The position numbers were made by a program, and so were the translations under genes. The notes beneath the pieces are model-generated. The model saw nothing but the letters and a program-made list of their open reading frames with translations. It was not told the DNA's origin and searched no databases. Positions 8,401-12,707 of a DNA stretch of 12,707 nt are shown piece by piece (position 1 is the first letter of the stretch; each line of letters begins with the position of its first letter). This stretch comes from Armatimonadota bacterium (GTDB lineage: Bacteria; Armatimonadota; UBA10988). Where the stretch lies: assembly GCA_016183835.1 (NCBI GenBank), contig JACPDV010000217.1, positions 1 to 12,707 of the forward strand, read 5' to 3'.

Positions 8401-8701
8401 GCGGGAGGTCCAGCGGGAGCCTGAGCGTCAGCCCGCGGTCCTTGCCGCTGAGGTCGCGCAGGTGGGCCAGCAGCCGGCCGTTCCAGTGCTCGACGCGCAG
8501 GGCGATGCCGAGCTCGTCGAAGGTGCGCTCGAGGCGGCCCTGGCCGAGCACGCTGGCGGGCTGGTCGGCCACGGTGGCGGAGCGTTGGGCGGCGAGGTCG
8601 ACCACGGTCCAGCTCACCCCCACCGGGAGCGGCCCCGCGGACACGGCGGAGAGGCAGAGCGCGAGCGCGAGCATCGGCGGTCTCCGGGGCAAGGGTACCA
8701 T
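5471..8701 (-). CDS. Secreted multidomain glycoside-hydrolase-like protein with carbohydrate-binding-like domains
   Basis: A 1076-residue exported protein, probably acting on or binding polysaccharide; no exact family is recognised. The start MVPLPRRPPMLALALCLSAVSA is a signal peptide with likely cleavage after residue 22. A second in-frame ATG (8674-8672), preceded by GGAG at seven bases, is an equally possible start and keeps the hydrophobic core. Visible parts: an N-terminal beta-sandwich (about 30-215); a TIM-barrel-like region (220-545) containing FGAWMPFWDL, YGDFFCQACVDPEL, GIDGVYYDG (362-370, with Asp364 and Asp369 as candidate active-site acids) and ILPGFFDISPS; a small beta domain (550-635); a CBM4/9-like jelly-roll (about 655-800) ending LGRAWFDDVRVR; a charged helical linker (825-905); and a discoidin (F5/8 type C)-like domain (935-1076) with HWVELRFPAAV. 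The layout resembles the large glycosidases of polysaccharide-degrading environmental bacteria. It heads a likely operon with the sensor kinase downstream. Catalysis is inferred, not shown. Confidence 0.8.
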   Translation of the reverse strand: MVPLPRRPPMLALALCLSAVSAGPLPVGVSWTVVDLAAQRSATVADQPASVLGQGRLERTFDELGIALRVEHWNGRLLAHLRDLSGKDRGLTLRLPLDLPPGDWRWNTTGLRELPGLPEFGNTERPDYGRYSAYPLGAVNGPGGWLALARPAFPLELVRFSAVGGTKPRLIAEVDLALSEFSDPPREADLELRCGSGEEASGLRSALPRLTDLPVPRVKQFGAWMPFWDLAKLPNVDEFGFAYQEGAPNAAFDDALGALSFVYFHCAGEFANVPGYQRGTDPEPPYEQVVAAFNRVAEEHSGVAGAWDACGLRDAAGKLAYRKERTYGDFFCQACVDPELPYGQAMAERLLARVQTQPVPQGIDGVYYDGIAAGLDYDPRHLKSARHLLLWDGKLGRPVSYNLWSSVAWAKAIHDKLEGTGKLTMLNDSSLVSFTFAGPVIDVPGAEMGINLTREQARLIRALVGRNPFCTLVKADFNQVSEAQIETYMRRCLAYAILPGFFDISPSGDHPGSSYWEHPEWYDRDRPVFRRYLPLCRELAESGWQPETQAGTGAPAERFGPRAGLTYVTFSTDPGPLLMPQPITVSPTFTRPGDLAVELLTGRVEPAPVPGAPLVVPLVSEDLSVWSFGSARAQAAACVGRARDLLDGRARYLRAVAKGGETLTPWGPYMEQGATVAAPGHDSAHCLQVERKEGQGHAGATQTITVNHDRPRKLLVSAWSRAEGVTGQQDRDYAVYVDCYYTDGSAIYGQTIPFATGTHDWQPGELTIEPAKPIRNINVYLLFRGNHLGRAWFDDVRVRCADEPERELLPRGGFESEGGRPLAQGDAAAERVNAPLAELARRLAATPPRIGAADVEPLLSAAQTAAKEAGWGPDTDRTLRDVEELRWHLALARASADRKVPPPVRGSRLTRKASLAQPAAPQAGPLRYRADAGKMPAGTLVSVDSNFDNYTPVVLTDGRVNPESPDWWKVAWASAETNDAHWVELRFPAAVARGTLRVWWARDGGRLYRSPKLALQVPGGAGWRTVAEGSGEPASLDLALPAGSWPAVRVWQPAGGGPPERPELMWITELEWLPWG

Positions 8702-8713
8702 GTCGGTGCGGGC

Positions 8714-8734
8714 GGTGCTTGGTGCTTGGTGCGG
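8714..8734. repeat. Heptamer tandem repeat
   Basis: Two exact copies of GGTGCTT followed by a third, GGTGCGG, lie directly end to end. A further isolated GGTGCGG occurs at 8705-8711. The array falls just upstream of the glycosidase-like gene's start, in its likely leader. Three copies are too few to suggest more than slippage. Confidence 0.6.
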
Positions 8735-8748
8735 CGGATGATCCGGCC

Positions 8749-8853
8749 CCCTCTCGTTGCCAAGGAGAGGGCTGCGGTGAGGTCCAGTCCCAGCCGGCGC
8801 CGCCCCGTCCACTGGACCTCCCCCTGCCCCCTCCTTGACAAGGAGGGGGTGAC
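8749..8853. repeat. Inverted pair of palindromic repeat units (REP/BIME- or MITE-like)
   Basis: Two hairpins sit here. Hairpin 1 has arms CCCTCTC (8749-8755) and GAGAGGG (8765-8771). Hairpin 2 has arms CCCCCTCCTTG (8827-8837) and CAAGGAGGGGG (8839-8849) around a single A. Between them is a perfect 10-base inverted repeat, GAGGTCCAGT (8779-8788) and ACTGGACCTC (8811-8820), with a 22-base spacer. When the right half is reverse-complemented it aligns with the left half over some 40 bases with only a few mismatches and small gaps, so the whole is one unit present twice in opposite orientation. This is the layout of paired REP elements or of a small inverted-repeat mobile element. No transposase is nearby. 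It could also fold as one long hairpin and affect transcription of either neighbour. Confidence 0.75.
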
Positions 8854-8938
8854 CGGACGCCGTTGGGGGCAGTAGGTCGGAGAGGAGCCGCAGGGGCGAG
8901 ACCGAACCCAGGGGCCGGCGGCAGAGGGAGGGGCGGCG

Positions 8939-10273
8939 ATGGGCAAGCGCAAGGCGCCGTGGTGGCTGCGGATCCTCAAGGCCCTGGGCTGGCTTGTGCT
9001 GATCGGGTTGCTGGTGGTCTTCGGACCGGGGCTGCTGCCACACCGGGCCGACGTGGAGACCATCCCGGACCCGCGGCGGGATGTGCCGGACGCACAGAAC
9101 GCCCTGCTCGGCATTCAACGAGCGCTGGAGCCCCTGCTCGGCCCGCCCGCGCCTCCGGGCGCGCTGCCAACGATGAGCATCGCCGCCGAGCGGGCAGCCG
9201 AGGCTGCGATCCGGTCGGACCCGACGAGGCTCGACGCGGCCGATCGCGCCGCCGCTCTGCCGGACGCTCGGTGGCCGCAGGCCGACCCGCTGTCGGCCGA
9301 CCCGGCGGCCCTCGCGGCGGCGATGCGGCTCAGGTCCTACGTTCGCTTGCGGGGTCACCGCGCGCAGCGCAGGTTTGACGCGGGCGACGCCGCCGGTGGG
9401 ATCGCGGACGGCTTCGGCATCGCTGGCCTCGGCCGCCGCTTGACCGACGGCGGCGGCACCTTCACGTCGTATGCCATGGCCACGGCATTCGAGGCGATTG
9501 GGCTGCAGGCTCTGCGTGCCGGCCTGGGCCGCTCTCCGGGACTCGATCCCGCGCGCCACGACCCAACGGTCTCGTGGCCCCGCGGCGGATGGAGCGAGGC
9601 GCAGAAGACCGCCTGGCGCGACGCTTTGCGGCGGCTCGACGGCTGGCTCAACGAGCCACAGGCCTGCCAGCACATGCTCGCCGTCGAATACCACTGGACC
9701 AAGGCCGACTTGGAGCCGCCCACGGGCACCCGCAGCAAGAGCGGTTTCACCAACCGCGCCACGTTCTTCTGCATGCCTCGTGAGACGGTGCGTCTGGCTC
9801 GCCGCGGCACCGAGGAGGCCATCCGCCAGGCGGCCCTGCCGGCTTGGCAGCGCGACCTCGGCCGGATCCGGATCCCACCGGCGCACGGCGTCGACAAGGT
9901 GTACAACTTCGTCGGTCGCGCGCTGCTCGACATGACCGACTCCGTGCGGCCGACGATGCTCCAACTCGCCGACCGGCGGCGCTGGGAGCTGGCCTCCATC
10001 CAGACCTGCATCGCCTTGCGGATCTACCTCGAAGACCATGGCCGACTGCCAGGGTCGTTGTCCGAGCTGGCGCCCGCCTACCTTCGGGAGCCGCCCATCG
10101 ACCCGTTCGATGGCAAGTTGGTGCGCTACGTCCCGGTGCGCGGCATGATCTACTGCGTCGGTCCGAACGGCAAGGACGAAGGGGGTGCGCGCGGCGGCCG
10201 CCCGGTCGCCGCGGGCAAGGGCCCGGACGACCTGCGGACCATGCTGCCGTTCCTCGCGGCGCCGGCTCCCTGA
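8939..10273 (+). CDS. Single-helix membrane protein with pseudopilin-like C-terminal segment, function unknown
   Basis: A 444-residue protein, not recognised by name. It starts with the basic MGKRKAPWWLRILK and one hydrophobic helix (about 15-33), then a long, mostly helical, probably extracytoplasmic body rich in Ala and Arg. The segment 347-412 reads RRWELASIQTCIALRIYLED, HGRLPGSLSELAPAYL, then PIDPFDGKLVRYVPVRGMIY and CVGPNGKDEGG. This 'aged helix, LP, DPF.G, Y..GP.G.D.GG' pattern is like the C-terminal part of type II secretion GspG-type pseudopilins, and it recurs at the end of large anonymous proteins in planctomycete-like genomes. It lacks a prepilin leader, so it is not itself a pilin. 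The ATG follows GAGGGAGGGG at normal spacing. The GH26 gene starts 25 bases after its stop, suggesting one transcript. A role in export or surface assembly would be a guess. Confidence 0.75.
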   Translation: MGKRKAPWWLRILKALGWLVLIGLLVVFGPGLLPHRADVETIPDPRRDVPDAQNALLGIQRALEPLLGPPAPPGALPTMSIAAERAAEAAIRSDPTRLDAADRAAALPDARWPQADPLSADPAALAAAMRLRSYVRLRGHRAQRRFDAGDAAGGIADGFGIAGLGRRLTDGGGTFTSYAMATAFEAIGLQALRAGLGRSPGLDPARHDPTVSWPRGGWSEAQKTAWRDALRRLDGWLNEPQACQHMLAVEYHWTKADLEPPTGTRSKSGFTNRATFFCMPRETVRLARRGTEEAIRQAALPAWQRDLGRIRIPPAHGVDKVYNFVGRALLDMTDSVRPTMLQLADRRRWELASIQTCIALRIYLEDHGRLPGSLSELAPAYLREPPIDPFDGKLVRYVPVRGMIYCVGPNGKDEGGARGGRPVAAGKGPDDLRTMLPFLAAPAP

Positions 10274-10298
10274 GCCGGGTAAGGGAGAAGCAACCGTG

Positions 10299-11849
10299 AT
10301 GCGTCGTGTCGTGTTCTGCCCGCTCCTCGCCGTTTTGCCGCTGCTCGCCGCCACCCCCGACGGCTTCACCGCGCTCGCCGGGCCGGTGCCGTTCCCCGCT
10401 CGGACACCCACCCGCGGCAGCGTCACCGCCGACGTGCGGCACTGGCGCGAGAGCGTCGCCCGGCGGCCGAGCGGCTTCGGCTGGCGCAAGCTGGCCGAGG
10501 CCTGCGAGCGCGCCCTGCTGTTCCAGGAGGCGGCCGACGCCTATCGCCGTGAGGCCGCCGTCTACCGCCACGACGGCGACGTCAACGGCGCGCTGGTCGA
10601 GGAGGCCAAGGCCAACTGGCTGGACACCCGCGTCAGCCTCTACGACGAGGAGATCCTGGTCAACGCCCGCTGCGGGCCGGCCAAGTTCGAGCCCGCCGTG
10701 GGCTGCTACGTGGGCGCCATCATCGAGCGCGACCCCAAGGTGCGCGGCGACTACGAGGCGTTCAACGCGCTGACCGGCAAGCACCACAGCCTGTTCTACG
10801 ACTACCGCGAGTATGGCAAGCCCTTCCCGAGCGACTGGGCGCAGCGGGTGAAGGCCGCCGGCGCCGGAATCCAGATCGCCCTGGAGCCCAACTCCGGGCT
10901 GAGCCGGGTGCAGGATGACGCCGAGCTGCAGGGCTTCGCGCGGGCGGCGGCCGCCGCCGACATGCCCGTCTTCCTCCGCTACGCCAGCGAGATGAACGGC
11001 GACTGGACGCCCTACAGCCACGACCCGGCCGACTACATCGCCAAGTGGCGGCTGGTCCACGACGTGATGGCCCGCCACGCCCCCAACGTGGCGATGGTCT
11101 GGTGCCCCAATGCCCTCCCGGCCTGGAACATCGCGCGCTACTACCCCGGCGACGACTACGTCGACTGGGTGGGCGTGAACTTCTACTCCGTCCGCTTCCA
11201 CGACGGCAACCCGCAGCACCCGGCGGACAAGGAGGATCCCGCGGACTTGCTCGAGGCCGTCTACCGCCCCTACGCCGCGCGGAAACCGATCATGGTCTGC
11301 GAGTACGCGGCCACGCACCACTGCTCGATCCTCGGGCGGAGCATCCCCGACTTCGCCGTGGGCAAGCTGCAGCGGCTGTTCGCCGCCCTGCCGCGCCGTT
11401 TCCCGAGGGTCAAGGCCATCTGCTGGTACGACATCAACAACCTGAGCAACGCGGGCGCCCGCTCCGAGCGGCGGACCAACGACTTCACGCTGACCACCGA
11501 CCCCACCGTGCTGGCCGGTTACCAGCAGGCGGTGAACAGCCCCTACTTCCTCACCAGCGTGCAGCCCGGGCCGGTGCAGGAGCGCGGCGTGCGCTACCTG
11601 GCGGTGAAGGACGGCCGCACGTTGCGGGGGCGGGTGCACCTGAGCGCCGGCGTGAGCACCTACCACGACCGGCCGACCGTGGCCGCGGTGCTCGACGGCC
11701 GGGAGCAGGTGGCGACCAACGCGCGGCCCTTTGAGCTGGAGTGGGACACGACCAAGGTCCGCAACGGGCCGCACAACCTGGAACTACGCATCATCGTAGA
11801 TAGCTATATAGCACGCAAGGTGACTTGGAAGGTCAAAGTATCGAACTGA
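10299..11849 (+). CDS. Secreted glycoside hydrolase family 26-like protein (beta-mannanase family) with Ig-like C-terminus
   Basis: A 516-residue exported enzyme of clan GH-A type; family 26 members mainly cut beta-1,4-mannans, some beta-glucans or xylans. MRRVVFCPLLAVLPLLAATP is a signal peptide. Residues about 46-108 form TPR-like helices (WRKLAEACERALLFQEAADA). The catalytic barrel spans about 135-415: FLRYASEMNGDWTPY carries the likely acid/base Glu231, VGVNFYSVRF lies on a barrel strand, and IMVCEYAATH carries the likely nucleophile Glu335. The histidine that normally precedes the acid/base (HEMNG) is serine here. Residues about 440-516 form an Ig-like beta-sandwich (DGREQVATNARPFELEWD, then NGPHNLELRI). 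The ATG at 10299 was preferred; the adjacent GTG at 10296 is also possible, both behind AAGGGAG (10281-10287). The last ~20 codons use AT-rich codons (GTA, ATA, TCG) unlike the rest. Substrate preference cannot be read from the sequence. Confidence 0.88.
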   Translation: MRRVVFCPLLAVLPLLAATPDGFTALAGPVPFPARTPTRGSVTADVRHWRESVARRPSGFGWRKLAEACERALLFQEAADAYRREAAVYRHDGDVNGALVEEAKANWLDTRVSLYDEEILVNARCGPAKFEPAVGCYVGAIIERDPKVRGDYEAFNALTGKHHSLFYDYREYGKPFPSDWAQRVKAAGAGIQIALEPNSGLSRVQDDAELQGFARAAAAADMPVFLRYASEMNGDWTPYSHDPADYIAKWRLVHDVMARHAPNVAMVWCPNALPAWNIARYYPGDDYVDWVGVNFYSVRFHDGNPQHPADKEDPADLLEAVYRPYAARKPIMVCEYAATHHCSILGRSIPDFAVGKLQRLFAALPRRFPRVKAICWYDINNLSNAGARSERRTNDFTLTTDPTVLAGYQQAVNSPYFLTSVQPGPVQERGVRYLAVKDGRTLRGRVHLSAGVSTYHDRPTVAAVLDGREQVATNARPFELEWDTTKVRNGPHNLELRIIVDSYIARKVTWKVKVSN

Positions 11850-11866
11850 ATGAGGTTAGCGCATAG

Positions 11867-11896
11867 AACCACGCCGTTGGACAGCCCGGCGTGGTT
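11867..11896 (+). terminator. Terminator-like hairpin after the GH26 gene
   Basis: A perfect 10-base stem, AACCACGCCG (11867-11876) and CGGCGTGGTT (11887-11896), closes a 10-base loop 18 bases after the GH26 stop codon. Its position and strength fit transcription termination or 3' end protection. There is no T tract after it, so it is not a classic intrinsic terminator; GC-rich bacteria often use such forms. It could instead belong to a repeat element that fills this gap. Confidence 0.5.
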
Positions 11897-11915
11897 ACCC
11901 CCGACTGCGTCAAGA

Positions 11916-11933
11916 ATCGGGACCGTTCCCGAT
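11916..11933. repeat. Short perfect hairpin
   Basis: ATCGGGA (11916-11922) and TCCCGAT (11927-11933) pair perfectly around the 4-base loop CCGT. The tight loop and its place 20 bases after the first hairpin suggest a structured RNA, a second termination element, or one end of a palindromic repeat unit. It may also be a protein-binding site; nothing here decides between these. Confidence 0.5.
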
Positions 11934-11947
11934 CCCCAGTGGACCCC

Positions 11948-11969
11948 CGCGACCCGCCGCCGAGTCGCG
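11948..11969. repeat. Third inverted repeat in the same gap
   Basis: CGCGAC (11948-11953) and GTCGCG (11964-11969) are perfect inverted copies with a 10-base spacer. Alone a six-base stem could be chance in GC-rich DNA; it is listed because it continues the series of hairpins in this gap. Confidence 0.35.
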
Positions 11970-12097
11970 CCAGCAATGTGGTGGTAACACATCGTCCGGG
12001 TGGGCGCAATCACTTTTTTGCTTATACCGCAACGGTTTCGCAGCAAAGAGGTGGCCGGCCGGCCGCGCCGAAGCCCTGCCGGTCCCTGGAGTCTGCG

Positions 12098-12707
12098 GTG
12101 AAACCTCCCATCTCGGCCGTCATCACCACGTATTTCCCCTACTCGCACGCCGATGTCATCGTGACGAAGTTCATCAAGGGCTTCCCCACCGATGACGACG
12201 GCCTGCGCGAGCCGCGCACCCAGCTCGTCTCGGCCTACCTCGAGCAGATCGACCCGCGCGACATGGGCCAGGCGATGCTCTGGCGCAACGGCGTGCGCGC
12301 CGGCCGCAGCGTCCGCGACGCGCTCACCGGCGGCGGCAAGGAGCTGGTCTGCCAGGGCGTGATCCTGATCGGCGAGCACGGCGATTACCCGCACGACGAG
12401 TTGGGCCGCCACATGTACCCGCGCCGCGCCCTGTTCGAGCAGATCTGCGGCGTCTTCGCCGAGACCGGCCAGGTCTGCCCCGTCTTCTGCGACAAGCACC
12501 TCAGCTACAATTGGCCCGACGCCCACTGGATGTACGCCCGCGCCAAGCAGCTCGGCGTGCCGATGATGGCCGGGTCGTCACTCCCCCTCGGCTGGCGCAA
12601 GCCGTTCCTCGAGCTCGAGCGCGGCTGCGACCTGCGCCCCGCGGTGAGCATCGGCTATGCCCACGTGGAGGCCTACGGCTACCACGCCATCGAGACGCTG
12701 CAATGCT
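12098..12707 (+). CDS. Conserved protein of unknown function (IGEHGDYP family), C-terminus beyond window
   Basis: The first 203 residues of a protein continuing past the right edge. I recognise the family from planctomycete-, acidobacterial- and armatimonadete-like genomes, where it is annotated only as hypothetical. Motifs seen: SHADVIVTKFIKGFPTDDDG (16-35), LIGEHGDYP (90-98), MYPRRALFEQ (106-115), VFCDKHLSYNWPDAHWMY (129-146), MMAGSSLPLGWRKP (156-169) and HVEAYGYHAIETLQC (189-203). The many conserved His, Asp, Glu and aromatic residues suggest an enzyme or binding site. The N-terminus and the 'YGYHAIETLQ' segment recall Gfo/Idh-type oxidoreductases, but the usual glycine-rich nucleotide motif is not evident. 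No signal peptide. The GTG at 12098 was chosen because GGAG (12088-12091) lies at a suitable distance and the homology-like sequence begins directly after it; the frame stays open upstream, without a better start. No function is claimed. Confidence 0.8.
   Translation, partial: MKPPISAVITTYFPYSHADVIVTKFIKGFPTDDDGLREPRTQLVSAYLEQIDPRDMGQAMLWRNGVRAGRSVRDALTGGGKELVCQGVILIGEHGDYPHDELGRHMYPRRALFEQICGVFAETGQVCPVFCDKHLSYNWPDAHWMYARAKQLGVPMMAGSSLPLGWRKPFLELERGCDLRPAVSIGYAHVEAYGYHAIETLQC

Larger units (their letters stand above)
8702..8938. promoter_or_regulatory. Divergent intergenic region with repeats
   Basis: This 237-base stretch must carry the promoters for the leftward glycosidase-kinase operon and the rightward membrane protein-GH26 operon, yet I see no good -35/-10 pair on either strand. 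Most of it is taken up by the heptamer tandem and the inverted palindromic repeat pair described separately. The last part (8854-8938) is purine-rich and ends in GAGGGAGGGG, the ribosome site for the gene at 8939. Confidence 0.5.
11850..12097. other. Intergenic region, lower in GC, with clustered inverted repeats
   Basis: No convincing gene is seen in these 248 bases. They hold three perfect inverted repeats in succession (described separately), a weaker one (ATGTG at 11976-11980, CACAT at 11988-11992) and, at 12010-12028, a T run with TTATACC. The composition is visibly less GC-rich than the surrounding genes. A 62-codon frame on the minus strand from 11992 into the GH26 gene is open but matches nothing I know and has no clear ribosome site. 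Confidence 0.5.

Noticed and set aside
5759..8875. A long plus-strand open frame opposite the glycosidase-like gene
   Set aside because: Same GC-bias effect; the opposite strand has a signal peptide and clear domains.
8702..10489. Extension of the glycosidase-like frame upstream to a start near 10489
   Set aside because: The frame is open by chance; the added part crosses the repeats and lies antisense to the 8939 gene, and a signal peptide begins at 8701.
9747..11774. Minus-strand open frame opposite the GH26 gene
   Set aside because: Shadow of the GH26 gene; no domain content.
12000..12046. Possible promoter for the last gene around the T run and TTATACC
   Set aside because: No -35/-10 combination with acceptable hexamers and spacing.
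11804..12526. Minus-strand frame of 240 codons across the gap and the last gene
   Set aside because: Its first three quarters mirror the last gene. The remaining 62 codons from 11992 have no ribosome site and match nothing known.
1..12707. CRISPR array, tRNA or rRNA genes, transposase or phage genes
   Set aside because: I saw no regularly spaced repeats, no tRNA- or rRNA-like sequence and no mobile-element or phage proteins in any frame.

Overview
This is a very GC-rich window (about 70% by eye) from a bacterium whose envelope supports secreted, carbohydrate-directed proteins. Several gene types here are most familiar from Planctomycetota, Verrucomicrobiota, Armatimonadota and related environmental lineages: a many-domain secreted glycosidase-like protein, a single-helix protein with a pseudopilin-like C-terminus, an orphan family carrying the motif IGEHGDYP, and a hybrid kinase with a seven-helix N-terminus. 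That placement is an impression from gene content only; nothing in the window, such as rRNA, fixes the phylum.

Left end (1-1732). A housekeeping pair reads leftward: gmk (guanylate kinase), then coaBC (coenzyme A biosynthesis, cut by the window edge). They overlap by an ATGA junction and sit behind a near-consensus sigma70-type promoter at 1416-1444. The omega-subunit gene rpoZ, often found between them, is absent. A small winged-helix-like gene (1508-1732) diverges from gmk and runs tail to tail into the next operon, so that both stop codons lie in the same CTAG.

Centre (1729-8701). Two long leftward genes are probably co-transcribed. The first is a secreted protein of about 1076 residues with a glycoside-hydrolase-like barrel and two carbohydrate-binding-like beta-sandwich domains. 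The second, after a 28-base gap, is a 1237-residue hybrid sensor histidine kinase (membrane helices, extracytoplasmic sensor, PAS, HisKA/HATPase, two receivers, Hpt). The kinase lacks a DNA-binding output domain, so its target regulator must be elsewhere.

Intergenic 8702-8938 separates this operon from a divergent rightward one. It holds a short heptamer tandem repeat and an inverted pair of palindromic repeat units that look like a REP/BIME- or MITE-type element.

Right side (8939-12707). A 444-residue single-helix membrane protein of unknown role is followed 25 bases later by a secreted GH26-type glycosidase (beta-mannanase family) with a TPR-like N-terminus and an Ig-like C-terminus. The last ~20 codons of the GH26 gene and the 248 bases after it are clearly less GC-rich, and contain a run of perfect inverted repeats, the first of which may end transcription. 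The window closes inside a conserved gene of unknown function whose N-terminus may resemble Gfo/Idh-type dehydrogenases.

Taken together, the non-housekeeping part looks like a polysaccharide-related neighbourhood: two secreted sugar-active proteins with a membrane sensor kinase beside one of them. That the kinase senses a product of these enzymes is inference from proximity only.
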